Shown: positions 18,154 to 27,124, counted from the first letter of the stretch. The stretch: DNA of 36,244 nt from Campylobacterales bacterium (GCA_027066435.1 JAMONX010000082.1:1-36244), one strand, 5' to 3'. Made by a program: numbers and translations. The notes: generated by a model from the letters alone, not told the origin.

Positions 18154-19679
18154 TAGAGAGATTTTACCTAAAAGATCATCTTAGTTTCAAACAAGTTGAT
18201 TTAGAGTTTGACAAAAACTTAATCATCTTTAGCGGACCTAGTGGTGCTGGAAAATCTATCTTAATGGATGCATTTTTAACTATCTTTGGACTCAAAGATT
18301 GTGGTGCAAAGACAATAGAAGCTGTCTATTCTGGTGCTATAAACACGAAAGAGTTTGGAATTGAAGAAGATGAACCAAATATATTTAAACAAACAAAAGA
18401 TAAAAGTGCTAGATACTTTATAAATGCCCAACAAATATCTAAGAAAAATATAAAACTCATAGGATCACAGTTTGTAAACTATCTAACCCTTCGTGAATTT
18501 AAAGAGTTTGAAAATGAAGAGTTATTAAAACTCTTAGATGCAATATGTTTAAAAGAAAACAAAAATTATCAAAAAGTATTGGATTCATTTAAAGAGAACT
18601 ATCAACAACTCAAACTTAGTAAAAAAGAACTCCACACAATAGAAGAAGAGGAAAAAAAGATAACAGACTTAAGAGAGTTTGCTACATTTGAGATAACAAA
18701 GATAGAAGAGATAGACCCAAAAATAGGTGAATATGAAGAGCTTATGATTCAAAAAAAAGAGCTTTCACACAAAGAAAAAATTGAAAATGCACTACAATCA
18801 GCATCTGAAATATTTGAATATGAGTCAAAAGTAACAGAAACTCTCAACCTCTTAAATGAGAAAAATGATCTATTTAGTGAATCATTAAATGAACTAAGGG
18901 CAACATTTGAAAATGCCACAATAAGGCTAAATGAACTAGATGACTTAAATATTGACCAGATGCTAGAGAGATTAGAAAAACTCTCATCCCTAAAAACAAA
19001 ACACGGCTCCATAGAAGAGAGTTTAGAATATTTAGCACAAAAAAAAGAGGAATTGTCAAGATATGAAAATATTGCATTTGAAAAAAGTGAGCTTCAAAAA
19101 AAGGTTACAGAATTTAGCCAAAAAGTAGACACAGATGCGACTTTATTAACACAAAAAAGAACAACAGCACTAAAAACTCTAAGCAAAAGAGTAGAATACT
19201 ATCTAAAACTTCTATATCTTGAAAATATTGATTATAAAATAGAAGAAAAAGAGCTTCACCATTTAGGAAAAGACAACATAACAGTAACTCTAAAAGGTAC
19301 AAAACTAGAGAAAGTAAGCTCAGGAGAATTAAACAGAATAAGATTAGCAGCTCTTTGTGCATCTAGTGAATTTATCCAAGAAAACGGCGGAGTTTTAATC
19401 TTAGATGAGATAGATGCAAACCTAAGCGGAAAAGAGTCTATGAGCATAGCAACCGTACTAAAACTACTCTCTAAAACCTACCAAATATTTGCAATAAGCC
19501 ATCAACCACAACTCTCCTCTTGTGCTCATATGCACTTTTTGGTACACAAAGAGGATGAGATAAGCAAAGTAACTCTTCTACAGAGCAAACAAGAGAGAGT
19601 AAAAGAGCTCTCTCGTATGATAAGTGGCGATAGTGTAAGCAAAGAGGCTATAGACTTTGCAAATAGTTTATTGGAGTAA
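18150..19679 (+). CDS. recN: DNA repair protein RecN
   Basis: SMC-like ATPase acting in double-strand break repair and natural transformation. The Walker A GPSGAGKSILMDAF lies near residue 30, a long helical coiled-coil region spans about residues 145-370, and the C-terminal ABC half carries the signature SSGELNRIRLA, Walker B LILDEIDANLSGKES and the H-loop ISHQPQL. At 509 aa it is slightly shorter than E. coli RecN (553 aa), consistent with Campylobacterota homologues and not truncated. Translationally coupled to nadK. A perfect palindrome follows its stop codon. Confidence 0.95.
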   Translation: MIERFYLKDHLSFKQVDLEFDKNLIIFSGPSGAGKSILMDAFLTIFGLKDCGAKTIEAVYSGAINTKEFGIEEDEPNIFKQTKDKSARYFINAQQISKKNIKLIGSQFVNYLTLREFKEFENEELLKLLDAICLKENKNYQKVLDSFKENYQQLKLSKKELHTIEEEEKKITDLREFATFEITKIEEIDPKIGEYEELMIQKKELSHKEKIENALQSASEIFEYESKVTETLNLLNEKNDLFSESLNELRATFENATIRLNELDDLNIDQMLERLEKLSSLKTKHGSIEESLEYLAQKKEELSRYENIAFEKSELQKKVTEFSQKVDTDATLLTQKRTTALKTLSKRVEYYLKLLYLENIDYKIEEKELHHLGKDNITVTLKGTKLEKVSSGELNRIRLAALCASSEFIQENGGVLILDEIDANLSGKESMSIATVLKLLSKTYQIFAISHQPQLSSCAHMHFLVHKEDEISKVTLLQSKQERVKELSRMISGDSVSKEAIDFANSLLE

Positions 19680-19691
19680 CTAATAGGTAAA

Positions 19692-19751
19692 AGCTTTCAC
19701 TAATATCCATATTATAAAGATTTTATTATAATATGGATATTAGTGAAAGCT
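19692..19751. repeat. Perfect 26-bp inverted repeat
   Basis: Positions 19692-19717 and 19726-19751 are exact reverse complements over 26 bp, separated by the 8-nt loop AGATTTTA. The stem begins AGCTTTCACTAATATCC. It starts 12 bp after the recN stop codon and ends 51 bp before the ATG of the deformylase-like gene. No T-run follows, so it is not a typical intrinsic terminator. A TATAAT occurs in the right arm (19727-19732) and, by symmetry, on the other strand in the left arm. Confidence 0.85.
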
Positions 19752-19802
19752 AAAGAATACTTATTATATTTATTCTTTAAAAATAGTTACAAAGGAATAT
19801 TA

Positions 19803-20594
19803 ATGGTTAGAGATATCGTAACCTCCCCAGACAAACGAATAAATATAATATCACCAGATTTGAGACTTTTTGATGATGATTTACACTCTGTCATACAAGA
19901 CTTAAAAGATACAATAGACGAACACAACACAGATGCCCTAGCCTCAATCCAAATAGCAATTCCTATGTCAATCATCGTCATCAAAGAAAAAGATGGAACT
20001 TTCACAGAGATAATAAACCCGAGAATAATAGGCAAAAAAGGTTCGATCATATCAGAAGAGTCCTCTCTCTACTACCCAAATACTACCCATAAAGTAAAAA
20101 GATATAATGAGATAAAACTAATATATCAGGACAAAGAGGCAAAGCAAAAATCTCTAGATGCAAAGGGGGAGAGAGCGATACTTTTGCAGAGAAAAATTGA
20201 TTATATTTTTGGAGCAACAATAGAAAATAGACTACAAGAACAAGGAGAAAAAATCTCTAATAACTCAACCAAAAGTTGTGATATCACCACTGTATCTAAA
20301 AGAGACTATTTTATAAGCTTCATTCAGAAAATTTTATTTTTTATTATCCTAGCCAACATAATCGGTTTTTTTGTTTCAGATGCAACCCAAAGTTCACTTT
20401 ATACATTTGCCAAATATGGAACCGCTACCATAATATTACTCTTAATAGGTTACTTTTTTGTGGCAAACTATGAATCAAAACAACAAAACTCCTGCACAAG
20501 TTGCCAAATGGGAAATATCGTAGGAACTACTATAAAATATACTTTTATTACAGGGGTTGTTTTTTTGGTAAGTATGTTTTTACTTAAAGTCTAA
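19803..20594 (+). CDS. Membrane-anchored peptide deformylase-like protein lacking catalytic residues
   Basis: A 263-aa protein. Residues 1-145 align by eye with peptide deformylase throughout (MVRDIVTSPDKR, TEIINPRIIGKKGSII, HKVKRYNEIKLIYQD). The three catalytic motifs are altered: G-x-G-x-A-A-x-Q becomes TDALASIQ (Gln50 kept), EGCLS becomes ESSLY (catalytic Cys to Ser88), and HExDH becomes RKIDY (both metal-binding His lost). Three hydrophobic segments follow, at about 171-192, 203-222 and 238-261, with a CTSC pair between the last two. This predicts a non-catalytic domain tethered to the inner membrane. The ATG at 19803 has AAAGGA upstream; an in-frame GTG at 19743 lies inside the palindrome and is rejected. 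Role unknown. It ends 11 bp inside the convergent rluA-like gene. Confidence 0.72.
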   Translation: MVRDIVTSPDKRINIISPDLRLFDDDLHSVIQDLKDTIDEHNTDALASIQIAIPMSIIVIKEKDGTFTEIINPRIIGKKGSIISEESSLYYPNTTHKVKRYNEIKLIYQDKEAKQKSLDAKGERAILLQRKIDYIFGATIENRLQEQGEKISNNSTKSCDITTVSKRDYFISFIQKILFFIILANIIGFFVSDATQSSLYTFAKYGTATIILLLIGYFFVANYESKQQNSCTSCQMGNIVGTTIKYTFITGVVFLVSMFLLKV

Positions 20595-21306
20595 AATCCT
20601 TAGGCTCACAAGACTCAAAACTATACCCCAAAAGTGAAATTTTACTAGCGTGAAGTAAAACTCTCTTATGCGGTTTTCCACCATAAAGTTTATCTCCTAT
20701 GATTGAGTAACCTTCACTTTTTAGGTGTACTCTTATCTGGTGTGTTCGTCCTGTTTTTATAGTTACTTTGATTTTCGATGTTTTACCCTCTAGAAGCATA
20801 GGTTCTATTTCGCTTATAGCAACTCTTCCATCTTTGGAGATTTTTGAGTATGAGCTTCCTTTGTTTTTTATTGTGAGAATTGGTTTATCTATCACAATTG
20901 GCTCTATCACACTTCCACTAACCCAGGCTAAATACTCCTTTTCTACCTCTAGTTTTTTAAAAGCAGAAATTGCTTCTCTTCTAAAATCTTCATCTTTTAC
21001 AAGTAGTAGCACTCCACTTGTCTCTTTATCTAAACGATGCAGAAGTTTTTCTCCTCGTTTTTTTGCAATTTGTTCACTTGTGACATGAGAAGGTTTATCG
21101 ATAGCTACGATTTTATCATCTTCAAAAATTACTTTTAATTTTGTAATCTCTTCAACTCTAAACCTTGACTTTACATTCATCTCAGCTCTTGCCATAAGAA
21201 TCTTTTTGCCACTGCTGTAAACTACACCTCTATCTATTAAATCTTTTGCTGAGCGATTTGTGATTCCCTCTTGGATTGCTAATAATTTATATGCTTTTTC
21301 ATTCAT
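20584..21306 (-). CDS. RluA-family pseudouridine synthase
   Basis: A 240-aa RNA pseudouridine synthase. The catalytic motif HRLDKETSGVLLLV contains the essential Asp. TGRTHQIRVHLKSEGYSIIGD and LYGGKPHKRVLLHASKIS are typical of the RluA/RluC/RluD group. A short S4-like N-terminal region (AIQEGITNRSAKDLIDRG) may help bind RNA. The rRNA or tRNA target cannot be assigned. It is the last gene of a long minus-strand operon, overlaps waaA by ATGA and corresponds in position to H. pylori HP0956. Confidence 0.88.
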   Translation of the reverse strand: MNEKAYKLLAIQEGITNRSAKDLIDRGVVYSSGKKILMARAEMNVKSRFRVEEITKLKVIFEDDKIVAIDKPSHVTSEQIAKKRGEKLLHRLDKETSGVLLLVKDEDFRREAISAFKKLEVEKEYLAWVSGSVIEPIVIDKPILTIKNKGSSYSKISKDGRVAISEIEPMLLEGKTSKIKVTIKTGRTHQIRVHLKSEGYSIIGDKLYGGKPHKRVLLHASKISLLGYSFESCEPKDFRL

Positions 21307-22442
21307 TTTGATAACTCTTTTATTATGGGGTTTATATCTACACTACTTTCTATTTGTGTGCTTTTTAATTTTTTCATTGTACCATTTATATCTTCTACTG
21401 ACACTATTTCTATCCCTTTAACCAAAGAAAAAAGAGCTTCTTGGTTAAAAATATGTTTTCCACTTATGACTTTACAACCAAAATGAGCAGGCTCCAAAGG
21501 GTTATGTCCTCCAACTCCTTCTACAAATGAACCACCAAGTATCACAATATCACTAATTGCATAGATATTTATAAGTTCACCCATTGCATCTACTAAAACA
21601 ATATCACTATCATAACTCTCTTTTTGACTAAATTTATGATAACTAAGAGATAGATTTTTAGCATAAGATCTTAAATATCTATCTACCTCTTCAAATCTCT
21701 CTGGGTGTCTTGGCACTACGATAAGCTTTTGGTCTTTTTCAAGCTTTAGATACTTTAGGATCAACGCCTCTTCCTCTTTATGTGTACTTGCTAAGGTTAT
21801 TATCTCCTCTTTTGGCTTACTAAGGTTTTTGCTTACTTTTATCTTTTGAAAGGCTTTTATATTTCCAACAACTTCTATATTTTTAGCTCCTAGCTTTTCA
21901 AGCCTATCTCTATCTTTTTGGCTTTGTGCAAATACCATATCTATCTGTTCAAATACTTTTTTATAAAACCACCTAAATCGCATATAACTACTGTATGATT
22001 TATCAGATATCCTAGCATTGATAAGATAGGTTTTTGCACCTTTTTGTTTAGCTATAAAAAAGAGCATATACCAAAGCTCTGCTTCACATACTACTAAAGT
22101 TTTATTTTTTCTTATCCAAAAAGGAAGCAATATCTCAAATGGAAGATAACGATAATGTTTTGTTAATTTACCAGCTTCTTTGTAGCCTGTTTGGGTAATT
22201 GTTGAAATATTTTTAACACCACTTAATCCATCTATGAGTGGTTTTAACGATTTTGCTTCACCAAGAGATGCAACATGAAACCAAATACCCTCTTTTTCAA
22301 ACGGTGGATTTTTAAATAGTGCAAAACGAGCAGGTATAGAGTTCTTATATTTTTTGCTAAATGATAAAATTACAAGAAAGGGTATCGCTAAGATATAAAT
22401 TATCAAAGCAATACAGTAGTAAAAAAAGCTAAAAACAGTCAA
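21303..22442 (-). CDS. waaA: 3-deoxy-D-manno-octulosonic acid (Kdo) transferase
   Basis: WaaA/KdtA attaches Kdo to lipid A precursors on the cytoplasmic face of the inner membrane. An N-terminal hydrophobic anchor (FFYYCIALIIYILAIPFLVI) is followed by a GT-N domain (WFHVASLGEAKSLKPLI, then CEAELWYMLF) and a C-terminal GT-B half with VVPRHPERF and GGSFVEGVGGHNPLEPAHFG, the family hallmark. Length is 379 aa, a little shorter than E. coli's 425. The start is TTG at 22442, just past the flgZ stop, with an AAAGAG ribosome site. Order matches H. pylori HP0957. Confidence 0.92.
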   Translation of the reverse strand: MTVFSFFYYCIALIIYILAIPFLVILSFSKKYKNSIPARFALFKNPPFEKEGIWFHVASLGEAKSLKPLIDGLSGVKNISTITQTGYKEAGKLTKHYRYLPFEILLPFWIRKNKTLVVCEAELWYMLFFIAKQKGAKTYLINARISDKSYSSYMRFRWFYKKVFEQIDMVFAQSQKDRDRLEKLGAKNIEVVGNIKAFQKIKVSKNLSKPKEEIITLASTHKEEEALILKYLKLEKDQKLIVVPRHPERFEEVDRYLRSYAKNLSLSYHKFSQKESYDSDIVLVDAMGELINIYAISDIVILGGSFVEGVGGHNPLEPAHFGCKVISGKHIFNQEALFSLVKGIEIVSVEDINGTMKKLKSTQIESSVDINPIIKELSK

Positions 22443-22445
22443 ATA

Positions 22446-23189
22446 CTAACTCTTTGGGGTCTCTTCTTCCTCTTCTTCTTGGGTTTGAGGGTCAAGATAT
22501 AAAATCCTACCACAATGTGGGCAAGTAGTAATCTCTTCAGCTTTTATAACATTTGCATATGTGTGGTCATTTATTCTCATATAGCATCCATAACATGCTT
22601 GTTTTTTAACAGGAACTACTGTTGTATTTCCAGCCCATCTTCTTATCTTTTCATAAAAAACGATGATATTCTGGTTCATTTCAGACATTAGCTTTTGTTT
22701 ATTATCAAAAACTTTCATTCGCTCATCATCTAACAATTTCAACTCTTTATCAGTATCTTGTTGAAGTGTTGATAACTCATCTTGCATAGCTGTTATATCT
22801 TGAGAAAACGTTTCTATTTCAGACTCTTTTTGTTCTGTAATTTTATCAAACCTCTCAATTTCATCATTTGCAAAATCAATCTGTTCTTTTGCAATCTCCT
22901 CTTCAAGTTGCAAGGATTTCATCTCTTTTTCAGTCTTAACAGAAGCACTTTTACCACTTATAGATGTTAACTTCTCTGCTAACTCTTTAAGATGCAACTC
23001 ATTTTTTCTTTTTTTAAGCTCGTTATCTTGCAAATCTTCTTTATATTGTTCAATTTTATCTTCAAGATTTTTTTGCTCTTTTAGCTTTGCATCTAGCGAT
23101 GTTCTTATCTCTTGGACTTTTGGTTCAAATGAATCGATTGTTTTATCAATCTCTACAAGCTCTACAAGTTGTTTTAAATAAATGTTCAT
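22446..23189 (-). CDS. flgZ: Coiled-coil zinc-ribbon protein, FlgZ (HP0958)-like
   Basis: A 247-aa protein. Residues about 10-180 are almost continuous charged heptad coiled coil, and the C-terminus has a C4 zinc ribbon (CYGCYMRI and CPHCGRILYLD). The architecture and the flanking genes match H. pylori HP0958 (FlgZ). That protein binds RpoN and flaA mRNA and is needed for flagellar gene expression. Whether the same role holds here is inference. The ATG overlaps the nif3 stop as ATGA. The acidic tail (EEEEEETPKS) is characteristic of this copy. Confidence 0.82.
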   Translation of the reverse strand: MNIYLKQLVELVEIDKTIDSFEPKVQEIRTSLDAKLKEQKNLEDKIEQYKEDLQDNELKKRKNELHLKELAEKLTSISGKSASVKTEKEMKSLQLEEEIAKEQIDFANDEIERFDKITEQKESEIETFSQDITAMQDELSTLQQDTDKELKLLDDERMKVFDNKQKLMSEMNQNIIVFYEKIRRWAGNTTVVPVKKQACYGCYMRINDHTYANVIKAEEITTCPHCGRILYLDPQTQEEEEEETPKS

Positions 23190-23911
23190 GTTATATACCT
23201 AAATGGATTTTTGGAATTGGCGATTATAGCAAATAAACTATAATTTTGCAACTCTTGTTTTATAGAAGCACCAAAATGCACTTCACCCTCATAATGTCCT
23301 ATCTCAATAAGAGATATCCCATTCTCTTTTGCCTCTAACGCATCGTGATACTTAATATCCCCTGTCAAAAGGCAATCGCTCTTTAAATTTTCTATCATAC
23401 TAGCTCCAGAACCAGTACAGATAGAAGCTGTTTTTATATGTTTATGCGAACAAACTGTCTTTGTATGCTCCAATCCTAAAGATGAAGTAACTTTCTTTGC
23501 AAACTCTTCAAACCCCATATCAACTTCAAAACTACAAAGGTAATCCTCACTCTCTAGCATCTTAAAACCTAAAATTTCCTCTAAAACATAACGATTTAGA
23601 TGAGTTTTATCATAATTTGTATGCATAGCAATGATAGATATATTTTTTAATATCGCTTTTTGAATTAAATTTGAAGGGTAAATGCTAAAATCTAATCTTT
23701 TAAGCCCTTTAAAAATTATCGGATGATGCACAATAAGAAGCGAATTTTCATCTATCTCTTCCAATAACTCTAAATCTACATCTATACCAACATAGATATT
23801 TTTTACCGCTTCTTGTAAACTACCCACAATCAGACCGCTATTGTCCCACTCCTCCTGAAGCTCAAAAGGGCTAAGTTTATCTAAAATCTCAACTATTTTC
23901 TTTAGTTGCAT
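23186..23911 (-). CDS. NIF3-like dinuclear metal-centre protein
   Basis: A 241-aa member of the NIF3/YbgI (GTP cyclohydrolase I type 2-like) family. Metal ligands are visible in [14 protein letters not shown], in [12 protein letters not shown], and near the C-terminus in [11 protein letters not shown] (His and Glu). The N-terminal [18 protein letters not shown] is the family signature. Biochemical function is not settled for the family. It overlaps glyQ by 23 bp, with AAGGAG about 8 nt before its ATG inside glyQ. It corresponds to H. pylori HP0959. Confidence 0.9.
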   Translation of the reverse strand: MQLKKIVEILDKLSPFELQEEWDNSGLIVGSLQEAVKNIYVGIDVDLELLEEIDENSLLIVHHPIIFKGLKRLDFSIYPSNLIQKAILKNISIIAMHTNYDKTHLNRYVLEEILGFKMLESEDYLCSFEVDMGFEEFAKKVTSSLGLEHTKTVCSHKHIKTASICTGSGASMIENLKSDCLLTGDIKYHDALEAKENGISLIEIGHYEGEVHFGASIKQELQNYSLFAIIANSKNPFRYIT

Positions 23912-24782
23912 CTAACGACTCCTTATATATGGTCGCACAACCTTTTGTAAGATCTCTAACTTTAAGAATATAGTTTTGTCTTTGTGTTACTGAAATAGCT
24001 TTTCTTGCATCTAGAACATTGAAGGCATGTGAAGCTAATAGACAATAATCATAAGCAGGAAGTGGCAGTTTTTCATCAAGGCATCTTAGACACTCATTTG
24101 AATAGTCATCAAAATGTTTAAAAAGCATATCAGTATCTGCTATCTCAAAATGATACTTACTAAACTCAAACTCACTTCTCTTGTGAACATCACCATAAGT
24201 TGTTATTCCATGTCTGTTTTCATTCCAGATGATATCATAAATACTATCTTTGTTTTGAAGATACATAGCAAGTCTTTCAGTACCGTATGTGATTTCAGCG
24301 GCAACACTCTCACATGCATATCCACCTACCTGCTGAAAATAGGTAAATTGAGTAACCTCCATACCATCAAGCCAAACTTCCCAACCAAGCCCCCAAGCAC
24401 CTAGAGTTGGTGATTCCCAGTTGTCCTCTACAAAACGAATATCATGATCTTTCAAATCAAGCCCAAGAGCTTCAAGACTTTTAAGATAAAGCTCCTGTAT
24501 ATCATCAGGACTTGGTTGGATAATAACTTGAAACTGATAATAAGCACCCAGACGATTAGGGTTTTCACCATATCTTCCATCGGTTGGACGACGAGATGGT
24601 GCGACATATGCACAACTCCAAGGTTTTGGATCAAGGGTTTTTAAAAAAGTTGCATTATGAAAAGTTCCTGCACCTGATGGAATATCATAAGGTTGAAGTA
24701 TATTGCAACCCTGTTCTGCCCAAAAAGTTTGCAACTTTAAAAGCATCTGTGAAAAATTTAGAACTCTTTTCTCTTGACTCAT
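23889..24782 (-). CDS. glyQ: Glycyl-tRNA synthetase alpha subunit
   Basis: Catalytic alpha subunit of the tetrameric (alpha2beta2) bacterial glycyl-tRNA synthetase, 297 aa. Diagnostic segments are [83 protein letters not shown] and the C-terminal [19 protein letters not shown]. The beta subunit gene glyS is not adjacent and must be elsewhere. The start overlaps the stop of the coiled-coil gene upstream (ATGA). Position corresponds to H. pylori HP0960. Confidence 0.95.
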   Translation of the reverse strand: MSQEKRVLNFSQMLLKLQTFWAEQGCNILQPYDIPSGAGTFHNATFLKTLDPKPWSCAYVAPSRRPTDGRYGENPNRLGAYYQFQVIIQPSPDDIQELYLKSLEALGLDLKDHDIRFVEDNWESPTLGAWGLGWEVWLDGMEVTQFTYFQQVGGYACESVAAEITYGTERLAMYLQNKDSIYDIIWNENRHGITTYGDVHKRSEFEFSKYHFEIADTDMLFKHFDDYSNECLRCLDEKLPLPAYDYCLLASHAFNVLDARKAISVTQRQNYILKVRDLTKGCATIYKESLDATKENS

Positions 24783-25156
24783 TTTTTATAATTCTCCACT
24801 GCCTTATTCCACATAAGTTTATATTTTCTTTTTGTAAACTCTAACTCATCTTGTAGGGATTTTATCTGCTTTGTAAGTATTTCTATAGTCTCTCTATCTT
24901 CTGTGTATATATCTTGAATAGAGCGAAGTGACTCTTTTAGAAAAATATTTTCATCTTTTAACTGAGTGAGTGTCTGTTCTTTTGCATCCACAACTTGCTC
25001 ATGAAGAGTCAAAACTGCTTCAAAGCTACTTTTTACAAACTCACTTGTAGCAACATTTTTATCGAAGTGGATAATTTCTGAACTTTTTACTAACTCTTTT
25101 TTATCCATAACTTCCACCTCATCAATTAGAGCTTCAAGTGTTTTGTAATCATCCAT
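24779..25156 (-). CDS. Small coiled-coil protein of unknown function
   Basis: A 125-aa acidic, predominantly helical protein that I do not recognise. There is no signal peptide or membrane segment. Residues about 45-118 form heptad-rich helix ([36 protein letters not shown]) ending in a basic, aromatic tail ([12 protein letters not shown]). It lies 4 bp after purE and overlaps glyQ by ATGA, so it is clearly translated within the operon. The ribosome site is weak, so coupling to purE is likely. A cytoplasmic scaffold or partner protein is possible; nothing in it indicates an enzyme. Confidence 0.7.
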   Translation of the reverse strand: MDDYKTLEALIDEVEVMDKKELVKSSEIIHFDKNVATSEFVKSSFEAVLTLHEQVVDAKEQTLTQLKDENIFLKESLRSIQDIYTEDRETIEILTKQIKSLQDELEFTKRKYKLMWNKAVENYKK

Positions 25157-25160
25157 TCAA

Positions 25161-25655
25161 TTAAAGTCTTATCTCCACATCAACTGAATCACTCTCAACT
25201 TTTTTAGATTTTAATATACGATCTTCTTCAAGCTTAACTTTTAAATCATTATCTTCCAAAGACAAAATTTGCATAGCAAGATAAGCAGAATTTATAGCTC
25301 CCGCTTTTCCCATAGCAACTGTAGCAACAGGCATACCTGAAGGCATCTGAACGGTACTTAGCATCGCGTCCATTCCATCCATAGCTCCACCCTTCATAGG
25401 AACACCAATAACAGGTTTTATTGTCATAGCAGCAACCGCACCTGCTAAATGAGCAGCCATTCCAGCTGCACAAATAAAGACATGGCAACCTCTCTCTTCA
25501 GCTCCCTTTACATAATCGTGAGTTCTAGCAGGACTTCTATGAGCAGAAGAGATAATAAGCTCGTGAAGAACTCCAAACTTATCAAGTGTATTAGCACACT
25601 CTGTCATAACACTGAAATCACTTTTACTTCCAATAATAATAGAGACAAACTTCAT
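25161..25655 (-). CDS. purE: N5-carboxyaminoimidazole ribonucleotide mutase
   Basis: PurE class I: rearranges N5-CAIR to CAIR in purine biosynthesis. The 164-aa sequence shows IIGSKSDFSVM, the conserved SAHRSPART, CAAGMAAHLAGAVAAMT and GVPMKGGAMDGMDAMLSTVQM followed by GMPVATVAMGKAGAINSA. No purK is adjacent. AAGGG lies 10 nt before the ATG at 25655. It is separated from the upstream U32 gene by 28 bp with no terminator, suggesting one transcript. Confidence 0.94.
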   Translation of the reverse strand: MKFVSIIIGSKSDFSVMTECANTLDKFGVLHELIISSAHRSPARTHDYVKGAEERGCHVFICAAGMAAHLAGAVAAMTIKPVIGVPMKGGAMDGMDAMLSTVQMPSGMPVATVAMGKAGAINSAYLAMQILSLEDNDLKVKLEEDRILKSKKVESDSVDVEIRL

Positions 25656-25683
25656 AATTTAAAACCCTTAAAATAATTTTGGA

Positions 25684-26970
25684 TTATTCTATCAAAATTG
25701 TGCTTGGTGTTAAAACTTTCTGTCTCATAATCGTAAATGGAGGAAGAGTTCCTGGTAATTTTATAGGCAACATATACCCACTATGCACACTTTCTAACAC
25801 TTTGTCTGTATTTGTTATAATTTTATAAAATTCTATGTATGCTTTACCCTCACGCATATAGACTCTCCCAAGCTCATTTTCCACCTCTTTTACACAAACA
25901 TTTTCAGGCACTATCATCTCTATCTCAACATTCGGATAAGTTTTATATTTACACATAAAATGAATCCCATCTTCTAACACTAACCCTGAAACTTCATAAC
26001 TTCCTTCACTCATAGCCGTTTCAAGATTTTGTGTATCATTTCTCTCATGTGGTCTTTGAACAAGATATGCATCACTAAAGCCACGATTTTTAGTTGTACT
26101 TAACTCATCTTCATACTTTTTTGCATCGTATCTATCTTCATAAAAATCATCAATTGCCATCCTATAAGCTCTCGCCGTTACTGCAGCATAATATGGACTT
26201 TTAGTTCGTCCTTCAATTTTTAAAGAATCAATCACTCCACTTTTTAATATCTCATCTACATGTGAACTCATATTCATATCTTTTGCATTCATGATATGTG
26301 TACCACCTTCATCTTGCTCAATTTTCATAAGTGTTCCATTATCTGGATTTTGGGCATATAGGGTATAATCAAAACGACAATCATTTGCACAACTTCCACG
26401 ATTTGGCACTCGCCCACTTTGAAGAGAACTTATAAGACATCTGCCACTATAAGCAAAACACATAGAACCGTGAACAAATATCTCAAGCTCCAAGTTTGGC
26501 AAATGCTCTTTTATTTTGATTAAATCTTTTAAGCTCACTTCTCTAGCTGCAATTATCCGCTCAACTCCCATCTGATGATAAACCTCTGCATCTAAATAGT
26601 TTAAAACATTTGCCTGAGTTGAGAGATGCAAGGGCATATCTGGAGCTATATCTTTTGCTAACTTTATAACTCCTGGAGTTGAGACTATGATTGCATCTGG
26701 AGTCATATCTGCCATCTTTTGGATATGTTCGCTTAAAAGTTTGATTTGATTGTTAAAGGGAAAGCCGTTTATCGTTACATAAATCTTTTTATTTTTTTCA
26801 TGCGTATAATCAATAGCCTCTTTAAAGCTATCATAATCAAACTCTTTACCCGAACGAATACGAAGAGAAAAATGACTAACCCCTCCATAAACTGCATCTG
26901 CACCATAAGCCAATGCAATTTTTAATTTTTCAAAATTTCCTGCAGGAGAAAGAAGTTCTACTTTTTTCAA
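25684..26970 (-). CDS. U32 family peptidase-like protein (TrhP/YegQ type)
   Basis: A 428-aa U32 family protein. The family signature is intact around HGSMCFAYSGRCLISS and GSCANDCRFDY, giving four conserved cysteines that in relatives are linked to iron-sulfur binding. The N-terminus KVELLSPAGNFEKLKIALAY is typical. Although named peptidases or collagenases, characterised bacterial members (TrhP, RlhA) support hydroxylation of tRNA U34 or rRNA; which applies here is not decided. The start is TTG at 26970 with AGGA 7 nt upstream. First gene of the eight-gene minus-strand run. Confidence 0.88.
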   Translation of the reverse strand: MKKVELLSPAGNFEKLKIALAYGADAVYGGVSHFSLRIRSGKEFDYDSFKEAIDYTHEKNKKIYVTINGFPFNNQIKLLSEHIQKMADMTPDAIIVSTPGVIKLAKDIAPDMPLHLSTQANVLNYLDAEVYHQMGVERIIAAREVSLKDLIKIKEHLPNLELEIFVHGSMCFAYSGRCLISSLQSGRVPNRGSCANDCRFDYTLYAQNPDNGTLMKIEQDEGGTHIMNAKDMNMSSHVDEILKSGVIDSLKIEGRTKSPYYAAVTARAYRMAIDDFYEDRYDAKKYEDELSTTKNRGFSDAYLVQRPHERNDTQNLETAMSEGSYEVSGLVLEDGIHFMCKYKTYPNVEIEMIVPENVCVKEVENELGRVYMREGKAYIEFYKIITNTDKVLESVHSGYMLPIKLPGTLPPFTIMRQKVLTPSTILIE

Positions 26971-27011
26971 GTTAATTCCTAATTGTTAAGTTATAGTATT
27001 TTTGGTAAAAA

Positions 27012-27017
27012 ATTATA
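27012..27017 (-). promoter_or_regulatory. Putative -10 box for the U32-purE-glyQ operon
   Basis: TATAAT on the minus strand at 27017-27012, about 42 nt before the TTG start of the U32 gene, preceded by a T-rich stretch without a good -35 box. It is the best candidate in the 154-bp divergent region. Confidence 0.4.
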
Positions 27018-27076
27018 ACATTTGCAAACTCTCAAAAGGCTTTTTAAAAATTTAACTTAAATAGTGAAGATATTTT

Positions 27077-27105
27077 TTCACTTTTATATATAAATTTGAT
27101 ATAAT
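27077..27105 (+). promoter_or_regulatory. Histidine kinase gene promoter
   Basis: TTCACT at 27077-27082 and TATAAT at 27100-27105 are spaced by 17 bp and end 19 nt before the kinase ATG. AGTGAA at 27063-27068 pairs as an inverted repeat with the -35 box (8-bp spacer), so a regulator site is possible. The TCACACT direct repeat found at the two lipoprotein promoters is not present here. Confidence 0.5.
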
Positions 27106-27124
27106 AATTAAAAAGTTTAAGCAT

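Noticed and set aside
19743-19802. Upstream GTG start for the deformylase-like gene
   Set aside because: The GTG lies inside the palindrome and adds 20 residues absent from deformylases; the ATG at 19803 gives the normal family N-terminus.
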